Positions 1-15,200 of a DNA stretch of 64,000 bases are shown piece by piece. Source of the DNA: Siphonodentalium dalli (taxonomy: Eukaryota > Mollusca > Scaphopoda > Gadilida > Siphonodentaliidae); contig CP136064.1 of the NCBI GenBank assembly GCA_032622095.1, positions 38,550,426 to 38,614,425 on the forward strand, written 5' to 3'. The notes beneath the pieces are model-generated. The model did no database searches and was not told the DNA's origin. It saw only the letters and a list, made by a program, of their open reading frames with translations. The position numbers and the translations under genes are program-made. How positions within the stretch are numbered: position 1 is the stretch's first letter; every line of letters begins with the position of its first letter.

Positions 1-129
1 TTGGGTGTGTAAAAATTATTTTGCAAGATCAAGTGTAAATACAAATTCATTTTAACAGTCTTTTGTACAACAGAAACAACGTCTAGTTGAGCTACAGTGA
101 GTGTCAATTCTTAACTTTATATTTTACAG

Positions 130-255
130 GTTGATTGGGGAGCTTGCCACGGCCAGCCAACAGATTAATCGACGAGATATGAAACTTGAAGCGTCCGGAA
201 CAAATCGATCTTACGATATTACTGTAGAAAATTTTGATGTTGCATTTGGGGAAAG
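130..255 (+). CDS. ABCF3: ABCF3 exon a (first visible)
   Basis: Acceptor TTTTACAG precedes position 130 and donor GTGTGT follows 255. It encodes visible residues 1-41 plus two bases of R42, covering the linker and the first strand of ABC domain 1 (SYDITVENFDVAFGER). The first base completes a codon begun in an exon outside the window. Confidence 0.9.
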
Positions 256-3200
256 GTGTGTTTAGATATTCATTTCTTCTCATAATGGCACACTATTCTT
301 AGCACATTTGTTACAAGGCTGTAAGTAAATGGTTCTAATGCCAACTGATGTGGAATTTTTATGTCATATTTTGTCTACATACTTAACAGACCACCAAACT
401 ATTGATCCCATCTTTTTTCCTCAGAATAACATGATCTAGGTCATACATGTATTTTGTTATTCAAACAAATTCTAAGTATAATGCAGCTCCTATTATATAA
501 GACTAAATGTGACCCGCTATATCAAATCCAGTCGTAAGTCGGGATTTTTTTTACCCTGTGCCAATGCATTCTCTTATATATGCGAGTTGACCATAGGTCG
601 CCTCGCATATATAAGAGAATGCATTGGCCTAACAATTTTTTACAATTTTAATAATTTTTTCTTGTATTCTTTAACAATTTTATAATTTCACCCATACAGA
701 GCCCCAGACAAACATGAGCAGACAACACTCTTCTATATGCTTCTATATATTTGTGGGGCTCCCTGAAGGTTAATGGATGTTTTTTATTTTATGTCCTAAA
801 AATTGTAAGAAACATTTATTTTAAAAAAATTATAAAAAATTGTTAGGCCAATGCATTCTCTTATATATGCGAGGCGACCTATGGTCGACTCGCATATATA
901 AGAGAATGCATTGGCACAGGGTAAAACAAATCCCGACTTACGACTGGATTTGATATGGCGGGTCACAAATGTCATTCATATAAATATATAAATAATACTT
1001 TATTAAATCTAGGAATGTTTTTATGAATATGATTCTTCTGGAATTAGAAATAGTGCACCTGTTACTGGATTATTATTATCTATCTCTTAAATTTGCACAC
1101 AAAAAAATCATTCATCAATGATCTTTCCAGTTCATTAATGGATTTTCACACACTTTAATAATGGCCTAACTTTCGTTTAATTAAGAACAGTTACATTTTG
1201 ATCACACTGACCATATTATGTTGTAAACAATGATTGGCAACAACATTCTGACATCATATTTTCTGGCCATTTTGACAGGGTTCTTATTACGGGTGCATCA
1301 ATACAGCTTAATTATGGAAGAAGATATGGTTTTGTAGGAAGGAATGGTTTAGGTAAAACCACCCTGCTGAGAATGTTATCAAGGTAATGTTGTATTATTA
1401 ATTAGGCCACTATTTTAAAAATCTTAGTCCCGACCCAATGTAAACAAATTTGGGTAGATAAGTCGTGTAATATTATTTTTTTACTTTCTTAATTTCAACC
1501 TTTTGTCTATAAGATATTTCATGATCTCAGATAAATGTATTATCTTACAAGCCAATTTATATTTGTATTTTCCAGTTCTTCATGAAAACTGCACGATAAA
1601 TTTAACCAATAAATTAATTTATAAATCACATCACTTTTGTGAAATCCAAGATATAATCTATGGTTGAGCAATAAAATTAAATTTCATTTTAATCAGGCGG
1701 ATACACATTTTCCAGTACTCTAAGGTGCCAAATAATAGTGTCCACACGATTATTAATTTTGGAGAAAATTCCCAACGATCACTATTATTTGGAATTGAGA
1801 CATAGAGTGAAATTGTTATCACTATTACTAATATCAGCCTAAATCCCCCACAGATTACTATTATTAGGCCATCACGATTATTTGGCACCTTAGAGTAGTG
1901 GGCTTTTTCTTGAATAGGTAGGGAGTGTGTAAACAAATAAAATTTAAATTTTGGCCTATTTCTTAATATTCTTAAAATGGCTCCTCCTTGAGACCCACCA
2001 GGCCTATTTAGCTTATATGTAGTATGGATGGTCTTTGTGTTATTTGGGACTGGGTTACAGATTTGTTAAAATGGGTTCAACCAGTCACATTTGGTGTATA
2101 TGACCTATGGAGAGTTGGGAATAATATTTGTTTGATTGTCGGCCACAATTAAAAAGGGGGTGATGTCATGGTGGAAGTTTGCGACAGTTAGGAAATCTTG
2201 AGGTATCAGTTGTAAAATTCCAACATGTGCAAAGGAATTTTACGAACTTGGGAGTGTGTTTGCTTCATTGGGAGTGTGTTTGCTTCAGTTAGGAGGGAGC
2301 AGACTGTGGGGTGGGGGTGATCAGGTCCATGCAGGTCCTACTGCTCAATGGAGACCCAATAGCTACATCCCTCTTTAGGACTACTTGTTTTTAAGTGATT
2401 TTGACAAGTACTATTTCTTATGGTCTTCCTAGTCCCAGTCTTCTCAGTCTTTACAGTCTGGTGAGCGTCTCCACAGTCATTGACTGTCTTGTTATCCGAA
2501 AAAGCCAACCTTCTTCTTTTTTCGGGGGACATTTGGTCACGACCTTTTATTAATACTAATGCATACTCATATATGTTGCAGCATGAGCTGCATCCCCTGC
2601 AGAGGATAGAGAGTGACAATTTAGTCATATTGTCACAACTCCTGGAATTATAATATGTGTAAAGGGACATGTATTGCATTAAGCTCTTCAAAAATCTATT
2701 ATTCATATAAATGTTTGAGTTAAATATAGAAATTTAGTATATTCTATGGCGATACCCATTTGATTGAGGAAATGCTAATGTACATTTATATTGAAGCTAT
2801 CTGATGCGCGAAAACGTACTGTAGGTATTTTGTACCATTTTATTACCTACAAATATGTAACATTTTATATTTTAAATCTTCTGTAACATGCTAAGCATGA
2901 ATGATAATCAACAGTTCATAGAGATGGGCGGTATTGAAATTTTAAGCTCGGTATCGGTATCGGTAAAATTTCGTCAATTTACCGCGGTATCGGTACGGTA
3001 ATCGGTATTAATTGCTATTAAATTACAAAACCAGAGCAGAAATTCCCGGTAACTCAAGTTTTTAACTGAACAATATACATGAAAATATGCCCACGGATTT
3101 ACTACATTCGCGACAAAAGCTAAATGAGGAACACAATGACCTACACAATTATTCAATTAAGTGATATTCACACATCTCTTTGATCATTAATTTTACATTT

Positions 3201-6200
3201 ACACGCAGGCCGTCGCACCGCTTTTGAAAAGAATAAGAGATTGCATCATTGCATGGCTATAATATATATACGTGTCAATTTCGTCACATTTTCGCGAGTG
3301 AATAGAATTTTGAGTAGTAATCAGTGATCACAATTCACAAATCCCAATCAATAGCCGCAACGCCGAAATAAATCTTAGAATTTAATCAATTGATGGATCT
3401 GTTCTATTTTTAGAAAGTGAAAGTAGATTTGATTCACTGTATAAATGAAATCGGACCTTATTTCTGCTTATGCCGCTTGCATTGTCGGTGTCTTTGAAGT
3501 CGCCAAAGCCACGTGCTATACGGACTGCCACCACCTGAGTATTACACAGTGACAGTCAGTGTGGCATTGTCGACGTTACAATGCAGCAATAAGTCACAGC
3601 ACTGCTTCTTTGATACACTGTGTAGTGTGTATCTATTCTAACAACTGCATTGATTGTTAGGCCTGTAACTAGGTCAGCCATCTGTGAGTGTTTATTCCTT
3701 TTGCTCGCTCAAGGCCTGTCAAACTGATGGTCTGATGGATTTGTATAATTCTGAGATTAATTTTAATTAAAGTACCGAATCAAAACTGTTTACTGAGAAA
3801 CTTTACTCTATACGAAGACACACAAGTTGGGCAACACATGAATAATTTCAGTACCGAAAATTCGGTATTTTTAGTTTTGATTCGGTACGGTAAATCGGTA
3901 TTACGCTGATACCGATACCGCACAGTAAATACCGAGTACTGCCCATCTCTAACAGTTCAGTTCAAGATATTCATAAGGAGATACATATTTTGTTAAGAAA
4001 ATATTAATTTTATTTGTTTGGTCTGAGAGCACTGGAATTATTTCTGTGGATTATATGTTCTAAATCATAACTTTAATTGAGAATGTTGTTGGTTACTTTC
4101 AGTCGGTCACTTATGGTACCTGCCCATATATCCATACTTCATGTGGAACAGGAAGTAGCTGGTGATGAAACTGTGGCTCTCGACAGTGTTCTAGAATCTG
4201 ACACAAAGCGAGCTTCTCTTCTACGAGAAGAAAAAGAAATAGCGACAAAATTAAATGCATCAAGGTATAATATATTCCAATCAACTGACAACCATATTAG
4301 CATTGAAAATTGTACATCTTACACAATGCTGACAATTGTAGTTTTTTTTTGGCAAGTATTTTTTGTTTCCTTCATTCATCAAAGACCAAGGATTGTTAAG
4401 AGAAATTATTGGATTATGAATCAAACTTGGAAACATTCTTTAACCCTTTACCCAACAGAAGGGCCCTGTGCCAATGCATTCTCTTATATATGCGAGTCGA
4501 CCATAGGTCGCCTCGCATATATAAGAGAATGCATTGGCTTAACACATTAAAAATTATAAAATTGTTAAAGACTAAGAAAAAATGGTAAAAAGTGTTAAAA
4601 AAAGATTTTTTTAGGCCAATGCATTCTCTTATATATGCATTGGCACAGGGATAACTGTAACTATCACAATGTGGTCAAGGAGCCGGTTCCAATGATATCC
4701 ATATTTGTATGGTTCTATTGAGACAGACCGAAGATATTTTAGGCTGTTGAAGCTTTATTTGGCCCGTTTTGGCCGGATTGTTGGGTAAAGGGTTAAAGAC
4801 CAAGGATTGTTAAGAGAAATTATTGGATTATGAATCAAACTTGGAAACATTCTTTAAACCTTTTTTTTTAACTAAATACTCCTTGATGAGTAGATCCCTC
4901 AGGAAATGTTCAGATAATAAGTTCAACAAGCGACCATAGGCCATTTGTTGAACTTATTATCTAACCTTCTCCCACCAATGAATAATAGCATTCCTTCTGC
5001 ACTTATATATCATCTGTACGTCTGTCTGTTGTCTGCTTATATTTCCCAAACTTCCCTCCAGATGAATAATAGACCATTCCAATGTATACTTTCATGATTG
5101 TTGGAAGAATTCATTTAGTATAGAAATGGTAATGAAAATAAAAATAGGTCACACCTTCAAAAGAGCGATAGTGTTTGTAGTTCTGCAATATTATGTGTCT
5201 ATTGGTATATTGGAAGCTATATAATGATTGCCCCTATTGACATATGCCCACTCTAACCTCAACCGTATCCTAACTGAAGATTGCTTACACGTTTTTCCAA
5301 GAGGAATTGTATATTAATCCTATCTTTACCAAATGGATTCTCCCATTCAGTTATACAAGTATAATTTGGAATGGTCTATTATTTGTCTGCAGGGATGTTC
5401 AAGTAATAAGAACAGATGACAGATAAGAAAAGTACAGAAGGTGTCCTATTTATTGGAGGGAAAACTTTCAGATAATAAGTTCAACAAATGACCTATTGTT
5501 AAATTATGATCTGAAGGGAACTACTGATGAATGTGTATTTACTAGTATTGAAAGGGTTAAAGACTTTACACCATATTTATTGATGATTTTATTTTGATTT
5601 TCAGATAGAAAAATAATTATCAATTCTTTATCGTGAGCAGAGGCTAAGAAAGTATCTATGAAGTTGATTTGATTTGTGAAGCCTTTGGTGAGACGTGATA
5701 TTTTTCATGGCATTCCAGTAGAAATGAATGAAAACTGACAACTATTGTTAATCTTTATTTCTATTGGTGTATTTCAGCCCTGACGGAGGTGACAACTCAT
5801 TGAGTTCGAGGTTGAATGAAATTTATCATGAGCTGGAAACTATAGAAGCTGATAAAGCACCGGCCAAAGCAGCCATGATTCTCAATGGACTCGGATTCAA
5901 CCCCGCCATGCAGAGGCAAACCACAAAGTAAGGTTATTGATAACATAATGATAAATCTAGTGATATTTATACAGCCTAACACTTTGATAATGGGAGCTGC
6001 GCTGGTGCAGCATTAAAGAGCAATTGTCAGTGCATTTTCTTATATGTGCGAGTCTCCCATAGGGAGTCTCGCATGTTTAAGAGAATGCACTATTTGTATG
6101 ACAAAATCATTCGGCACACCCTACAGGTCACATCTCTCATCTGATCGTCACCAAACTTCATATGGTTTCACAGGGTGGCCTCTAGATGGGAGCCTCCTAT

Positions 6201-9200
6201 TTTGACCAAAATGTTTTTAAAAACATGGCCACCAGCAGCCATCTTGGATTTCAAATTTGAATTCAACGACACACCTCGGAGCCCGCATTTATTGAGAATT
6301 GATTTGAAACTTTACAAGCATGTTTAGAATCACCTCAATGGGAGCTTTCAATTTTGAAAAAATTTCGATGAAAACATGGCGCCGGCAGCCATCTTGGATT
6401 TTACTCTTTGCGTGACTAAATCCTTTGGCACACCCTAGAGACCATATTCCTTATCTGATGATCACCAAACTTCACATGGATCTTCGGGGTAACCTCTAGA
6501 TGGGAGCCTCCTATTTTGACCGAATTCGTTGAAAAACATGGCTGCCAGCACCCATCTTGAACTTTAATCTTTGTATGACTAAATCCTTTGGCGCACCCTA
6601 CAGACCACATCACTCATCTGATCATCACCAAACTTCATATGGTTTCTCGGAGTGACCTCTAGTTTACTTTCCTTCTTCTTTATCGTTCTATTCATTGCTC
6701 AGCAAAAAATTTACTCCCTACCAAGCAGGCTTGGGGCAATTACTTGTGAATGTAATTAATTACAATTACAATTACTTCAACATTTTTCAATTACAATTAC
6801 AATTCCCATTACATCTAATTCACAATGTAATTAATTACAATTACAATTACATTTAAGTACAGAATTGAAGTAGGAACACTTTTTATTTATATGAACTTTA
6901 TTTGATAACAAAACATAAATTTAATACAAGCAAGATAAAATACATGAAGAAGCACAATAATGAAGCACACTTGGTACAGAGCAGCCAGTGTATTAGGTCC
7001 AGGATAGGTGTTCGTAGAACTGAGCGAATCATGATTTATAGCTGGTAATTCCAGCGTGTTGCATTGGCAACTTGTAGCCTGGGTTGATCTTCTAGAAATT
7101 GGGATGATATCAGGGATTTGTGAACTTTGCTAACTATCTAGGCTGTTGGTAACTTGCTGTTGGTGCTTGTGTGACTGTGGATTCATAGACATCTTGATGC
7201 TTTCGCTATAAAATGAAAATAATAAAGTACCAAGTTAAGTTCAGTATCATTGATACTTTCATTTGGCTCTCCACAGATTTGACAATTTATTGAATTCTTA
7301 TACTTTCTTTGTAGTGATTTATTTGAATAATATTTGAATAATTTAATTATATCCACAGACAATTCTCTGGAGGGTGGAGAATGAGATTAGCATTGGCCAG
7401 AGCCTTATTTTCAAAGTAAGTTTAATTCTTATTAATCCAATATGTGTGCCACTCACTGGGTGTCAATTGTGCTTAATGCACTAGAACCATTCTTTAGTGC
7501 ATCCTCCTCTTAACTGAGTTTAGCACCAGATTTTGGCAAAAATGGTATCTTCATCTACTCATGCTTGCCTTTAAAGAGGAAGAGTTTGAAATTGCCCTGT
7601 CACTTACAATATGATCAAAAGAATAATATTTCACATCTTATGTATAAATGCTAAATCATTTGGCATGCCCTATAGCCATCAGTATTCAGTTCACCAGAAT
7701 CATCCCAAACTTCATATGGATCTTGGGATGACCTCTAGATGGGAGCCATTGTTTTTTTCTTAAGAATGTTGGATATATGTGTGTAACTGATTTTTTGTCG
7801 AGTTTTTGGTGTGTGAGTACATATCCATGCACGTAAGCTGCAGACAAAAAATCGGGTTCGTCCGCACATTTATTACAGAGTTATGGCCCTTTGCCATTTT
7901 TCACTGATTTTAGGCTCGTTAGCGCAACAACTTCAACAAACATTATCTGATTCGATTGAAATTTGGGATATAGGTGTCTCCCAAGAATATCTCGGATGAG
8001 TTCGAAAACCGGCCTGGTCCGATAAAATTTGATAGAGTTATGGCCCTTAATTAGTCATTTTTCAAGAATTTTCAGCTCGTTAGCGCGATAATTTAACAAA
8101 CATCATCCTATTTGATTTAAATTTTGATATATAGGTGTCTCCCAAGAATACCTCGGACGAGTTAGAAAACCGACCCGGTCCGATAAAATTTGATAGAGTT
8201 ATGGTCCTTAAGTAGTCATTTGTACGAATTTTGAGCTCGTTAGCGCGATAACTTCAACAAACGTCATCCGATTTGTTTAAAATTTGGAATAGACGTACTT
8301 GCCAAGAATATTTCGGACGAGTTCGAAAACCAGCCTGGCCCGATAAAATTTGATAGAGCTATGGCCCTTAATTAGTCATTTTTCGATTTTACCTATTAAT
8401 TAGTCTACCGATACTGATGCACACCAATTGGCGGTAGCCACCGGCGGTAAGCCACCGAAAACGAGACACAGCATCTCTGATGCCACCTCTTGTCTCCATT
8501 CCATTTATTTCCAACTTGATGGTTCTTTATAGTGGAAAATACACACATCCCTGCATCTCTGTCATCTTTGATGGGATGTGAATGATCTTTTGTATTTTAA
8601 CAATGGGATGAATGGTATCTATATGTTTTGTTCAGTCATCACAGCCCAGATTAAGAGATCTTTCGAATTAACTCTGGTGCAGCATTCAAGACCCTGTGCC
8701 AGTGCATTCTCTTACATATGCGAGTCTCACATAGGAGCCTTTCATATATATGTGAATGCACTGGCTCACAAGATCAACATAAATATTGTTAGTAGGGTTG
8801 AAACGATTAATTGACTAGTCGTAGACGACGCTGAAATGTCAGAACGTCGACTCTGAATTTTGCCGTCGACTAGTCAGAATATAGTGTATTAGTTTCATGT
8901 ATAACGTTTTCAAGATCGATTCCGGCATAAACGGTGTTAACTGCGCGTAAGTTATGGTAAGTATAACGTTTGGTGGCACCCGGAATTGACAGTGTTACTA
9001 GTATAGACACACACCGACCGGTGACCCGACTATTGATTGGACGAATGAAATTGACAACACAATGTCTCACTCGTCGTTTGAGGTCAAAGACATGATGGCA
9101 ATGATTGACGCGGCTTTGTAGTTTGTCCGAGACCGCTTTGATACAGATAGTGTGTATATTTCCATTGATCTCGCACCGTCGGATTATGATGCGATGCTGG

Positions 9201-12200
9201 TTGAAGGTCGCTTAAGGTGACGTCATTTGTGCTACCGTATATAATTGATACTGACATTAAGAACTGGCTATCGTATTCTACAACGTAGCCTATACAGTTA
9301 CTATAGGGCGTATTTAGTCGGAACATTAACATTTTATAGTGACACCGCTCGGCACCGGTTTATTGGTGATCACGTGACTAAACGAAATAATCTCGAACGC
9401 TGATATTAAATTTAAAACCTGTATAAATGATCGTGTATCTAATCATTATCCACCATATGTCTAATTATATAATTACATTCAGTGTGTTGGATAAATATCA
9501 AGATGTTTACAGTATTATTTCCCAAATAAATTGGTGTGTATGCAGGGAAATGCGCAACGCAATAGACCGTCATTGCATCAGTCATCAGTGTACGCCATGT
9601 ACGATGAATTTTCCGTACAATGGTATGTTTGAAAGTTTTGATATCGGGTACCGACTAGTCGACGCAACGCGACTTTAGGGCCTCGACTAGTCGACTCTGA
9701 AATTCACTAATCGTTTCAACACTAATTGTTAGGCCAATGCATTCTCTTATATATGCCCTATGCGTTTTTGCAAAATTTCAGGAAGATCCAGTCATGAAAG
9801 GGTTAAGCCACATCAGAAAATTAATAAAAGGTCGGTAGACCTCATGTCCGCCTCTAAGCGTAGGCCAATTACGACCGTTGTTTGCGCATAAAAACCTGTC
9901 TTTAGTGCTAGTAAACCTACATACCAAATTTAATTTCATTCAGTACACATTTACTAAAGTTATCATCCGGAAACCTCAAATTGGCAAAAATTCTAAGTAA
10001 AAAAGGGACATAACTCGGGTGAAAATTGGCGGGCGGAACCCGAATTCGAACTTGAGAAAGTGAAAAGAGACATTTACTGCAGTGTTGACATATTTTTAAA
10101 AGTATACAAACTCAATTGACCTCACGAAGTGACATTGGCATATTCTGGCTAAAATATTCCAGCAATATTAAGTGATTAAGTGAAACTTAAACAAAACCGC
10201 ATGGTCCTAAATTGAATTAATTCTAGGTGAATGTTCTTTTTTTCTCAAAACAATCGGTATGGGGCTAAAACGAACACCCAAATTGTCAATGACTTAATGA
10301 AAGAATTCCTCTTAAAAGCTGGATAAAACAGTGGAATTGATTTTCGACATAGTATTTTACAAAATGGTGACCACAACGGTTTAATTCGGCAAAACTTTTG
10401 TTGATGGACATTTTTCTTGGGGTTTATATTTTTGCGGTTTTCTGGAACCATTAAATTTGGACCACCACGAATAAATGTACTTTGGCAGTAAGTACCCCCC
10501 CCCTCTAATGATTATTCTCTATAATTTATAACTTATTTCCTTTCTTCGTGTTTCAGACCAGATCTACTGTTACTTGATGGTGAGTTCTATTAGCATGCAC
10601 CTTAGTTATAGTTAGAGTTTTATCAGGCTACTCAGCAAGGTAACTGATGTCTAAATGGGATTTGCCAACAATAGTGTGAACACATTGATGAAAGTTGGAC
10701 CCAAAAACATGCAAGATTTTGCTTTCAAATGGTCCCTAGGTACTCGCCGTTAGTAAATGTACAAAAAAATAAAATTCGGTAAAAACATCACCACTAATAA
10801 GAACAAAACAATACTGTTGAATGTGATTTGTCAGTAAATCATTTAGTAAGTTCAAATATTTTAGTCTGAGTATGATTTTCAGAATATTTTAAATGCTTTG
10901 ACCTTTTCCAATGTTTAGTGTCGTTTTGATTAAACTTCAGCATCTTATTGGATTAATTGGACTTGTATTGGTAATTCCACTGTGAGAGTAATGTTAACAT
11001 AACAATGATTTTGATGTTATCTTTTTATTGGAAAGTTATTAACCCTTTCAGTGCCAAGTCCGATTTTTGTATCAACCCATATACCCTGTGCCAATGCATT
11101 CTCTTATATATGCGAGTCGACCATAGGTCGACTCGCATATATAAGAGAATGCATTGGCCTAACAAATTTTCATCATTTGTTATTATTTTTTACAATTTTT
11201 TACAATTTTAATAATTTTTTCTTATATTCTACTCTTTTTCAGTGTCAGACTTATTTTGTAGGTTTAGTGCCAGGGAATCTTACGTTTTTCATGGGCATAA
11301 AAATTATTACTATGAATACTTGGTGATAGTTTTGAGTTATAACATGCCCCTAAGGTTTTATCCAGTTTGTTTTTAAATTCGCTATAGCATGCTTAAGCAT
11401 ACCCAAAAATAATTATTTTTTATTTTTTAGGGCCGATTTTACAGACCATAAATTAGGGCCGATGAGATTGGCCCCTGGCACTGAAAGGGTTAATAAAGAA
11501 AATAAGAAAAAAGCCAATCTCTTTTCTCATTTATTTGTTGATGCTAGTTGTTTTACAGACTTTTATGCTGTTTCCCATCAACCCACTGCAAAGGCCTTGA
11601 AATATCATTAGATAACAGAAATTATTTTTCATTTTCAAGGGGCACAGCATAACCAAAGATAAGATTTATAAAACATTTCTACATGAAATTTTTAACATAA
11701 TACCCAGTGTATTACCCATTTATTTGCCAGAGAATAGCATGTAATTGATATAACATCTTTGATATTTGTGATTTTCAGAACCGACAAACATGTTGGATAT
11801 GAAGGCCATTATATGGTTGGAGAATTATCTACAGGTATATTTTACTCTAGTTGTAATTAGCTCCAGATCTATCACAACTTTCTTGGAGAGGGGGTATTAA
11901 CCCTTTGAACCCTGACGTTCTGAACGTTAAATGGTCCCAACCCGAGGCGCCTGACGTTATATATAGTGTTCCGACGACGTAACTCATAATGTATATACAT
12001 GTACACACTCAACTGTATGGCAATCTACTCTGCTAACTGAACTAGTGTGCTGTGAAATACGTCACAAGGTATATTTCAACGAAATTTCAGTTTATTCCAC
12101 GTTCAATAAACATGTAGATTATATTGCGGCTCTCTTTGGTCACACTATATATTTATAACGAAATTCTTATCCTTTGCCTATGATACAAGGTGTTGTCAAA

Positions 12201-15200
12201 ATGCACCTCTGAGCATGCGCGAAGAAACAGACCCCCTGTCTCCAATTTGGGTGCTAAAGTCAGAGGATGAACATGTGACTCATTCGCGCAAAGTAGAAGT
12301 ACAATTCTAGTTAATTTGTGCTTTGATCGCGACATTTCTAACGAAATACTTCCCCTTCCCCTTTTCCGATGATAAAAAGCGATTTTTTTTCTCTCTAAAT
12401 AGGCCTCTTCGCATGCACGAAGACACAGTCCCTCTGTCATCAGTTTGCCTATCAAAGTCACGTGGGTGAACATGTGACGCATGTGTGCAAAATAGAAGTA
12501 CAACTCTAGTTGATATGTGCGTTTATTGTGCTGTAATTTCGTGTCCGATATCATATGAATTTCGGACCGGTATTCCGGTCTCCCAGGATATAGGAATATA
12601 AGGATTGGACCGGTATTCCGGTCTCTCGGGTTCAAAGGGTTAAGATTCTCTATACAATTCTAGTAGTGCCATGGTTCAACATTATTAGATAAGACCATTA
12701 TGTTATGAAGTCAACAATTCAATATCTCCGTCAAATATATCTTGCCCTCTGAACTATAAGGTACATCTCATTCTAAGTAGAAAGGGTTAACCCTTTACCC
12801 AACAAACTGGCCAAAACCGGCCAAATAAAGCTTCAACAGCCTAAAATATCTTCGGTCTGTCTCAATAGAACCATACAAATATGGATATCATTGGAACCGG
12901 CTCCTTGACCACATTGTGATAGTTACAGTTATGCCCTGTGCCAATGCATTCTCTTATATATGCGAGTCGACCATAGGTCGCCTCGCATATATAAGAGAAT
13001 GAATTGGCCTAAAAAAACAATTTTATAATTTTTAATGTGTTAAGCCAATGCATTCTCTTATATATGCGAGGCGACCTATGGTCGACTCGCATATATAAGA
13101 GAATGCATTGGCACAGGGCCATTCTGTTGGGTAAAGGGTTAACAAACTATTGCATAAATTGTGCAACTTATTCTAGTGTAAGAATGCGACGCCATGTGCT
13201 ACGGACTGTGAATAGGAATATACCATATAGTTTAGTGGGCATGATACTTCGGGAGCCTTTATTCAGCATCGGTGAGGCCTATGGCCCCTGTGTTTTCGCT
13301 TTGTGCACATGACAGATCCTACTCTTTTATATATATTGATATTATTATGCTACTTCGATCATCATGCAAATAGGTTCATATTGGACCTAAATATTGACAT
13401 TGGTTCATATTGGACTTATTTTGTTCTGATATAAGCCCATAGTGGACTTATGCCCGTTATTCTGTTGGGTGGTGAGAGCCACAGTGAAAACACATCTATA
13501 AAGAGCGTACATCTGGTGCTGAAATAGGCCCATACTGAGCGTATTTGTTTTTTTGTTATTTAAGTAAAATATTTTTAAATAAAAAAATGTTAAAATCCGG
13601 ACAGACAGATTCTACTTTTTTTTATATATATAGATATATATTTCACTTATTTAGAATTTTTTTTTATTTAAGTAAATTTTGACACCAGAATGTGGCAAGA
13701 ATGAGCAAGCATATGCTAAGTATTATGGTGATCTGTGACTTTCACAGGGAAACAGTTCCACAGTCTGGTAAAATAAAATATGGTTTACACTGATGACACA
13801 GATCCACTGTGGAAATATGGCTTCTAGCTTTGTTTGTCCTAAGTTTACAGGTTGAAAGATTTCATTCGTTGCTCACATTAATACAATTCACTCTCTTTTA
13901 ATTCTAAATTTATGATGGATGTTGTAGTCAAAATTTCCTGTTTTTGATTGTATAACTGTATTATGCTGCCTACTGTTTCAGACATGGCATTCAACCATAA
14001 TCTGCGTATCTCACGACCGTCTGTTCCTCAATGCCATAGCAACAGATATACTCCACCTCCATTCACAAAGAATAGATGTATATAAAGGAAATTATGAAAT
14101 TTTCAATAAAACAAGATTAGAAAAGCAGAAAAACCAGCAGAAGGAATATGACGCTCAGAAGCAGTATAGGGACCATATACAGGTATTTGCTCATTAAATG
14201 TACATTCTGTTTATACATTTGTTATAAATATAATTATCATTGAGATGGTACACCATTAGAGAAATGGGTGAAAATTAATAATTGACCTTTAATGGTGTAC
14301 CATCTCATTGATAATTGCATTAAAACAGACGAATACAGCTAAATATATAGTATTATACATATATATATTATATACATAATAGTTTCATGTCAAAATTGAA
14401 TCGGCAGAATATCTGATGAATTACCAGCTATATATAATGTATCTGATCATTAATAAATTACAGAAACCGTGCAAATTTTTCAATATTTAATGATGTCCTG
14501 TCCGATTCACACCATAAAACCACCATTAATACATTTTCTATGTCAGAAAATAATTAGATCAGATCCATGAGATCACTAATAGGAGGTTGTTATGGCCAGA
14601 TATTGACTTTAACACATTGAGTGCTGGCTCCCATTCAATCACATGCAAACGGTCCGAGATAACTCGTAGTTGGCACTCAACGTGTTAAAAAGCTGATTTT
14701 TTAAGACATTTTGAATTTTTGTCAGCTTAGCATTGTCAGTGATCATAAAATTATCGCTAGATATTCGGCGCCGATTCTCGAATCCAATTCGAATTGAATA
14801 CTCACTGGACCGTACTATACACAAACTTTTTACAAACCATATGTGACCCGCCATATCAAATCCAGTCGGAAGTCGGGATTTTTTTTACCCTGTGCCAATG
14901 CATTCTCTTATATATGCGAGTCGAGCATAGGTCGCCTCGCATATATAAGAGAATGCATTGGCTTAACAATTTTTTATCATGTTTTTTAAATAAATGTTTC
15001 TTACAATTTTTAGGACATAAAATAAAAAAACACCCAATGTTACCCTGCAGGGAGCCCCACACATATATAGAAGCACATAGAAGAGTGTCGTCTGCTCATG
15101 TTTGTCTGGGGCTCTGTATGGGTGAAATTATGAAATTGTTATAGAATACAAGAACAAATTATTAAAATTGTAAAAAATTGTTAGGCCAATGCATTCTCTT

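Noticed and set aside
4077-4550. 157-codon open frame containing HVEQEVAGDETV
   Set aside because: It is ABCF3 exon c read through its donor into intron and a hairpin MITE; only 4103-4264 is coding.
12153-12635. 160-codon minus-strand frame
   Set aside because: It lies wholly inside a TTAA-flanked element across its internal duplication and has no domain features.
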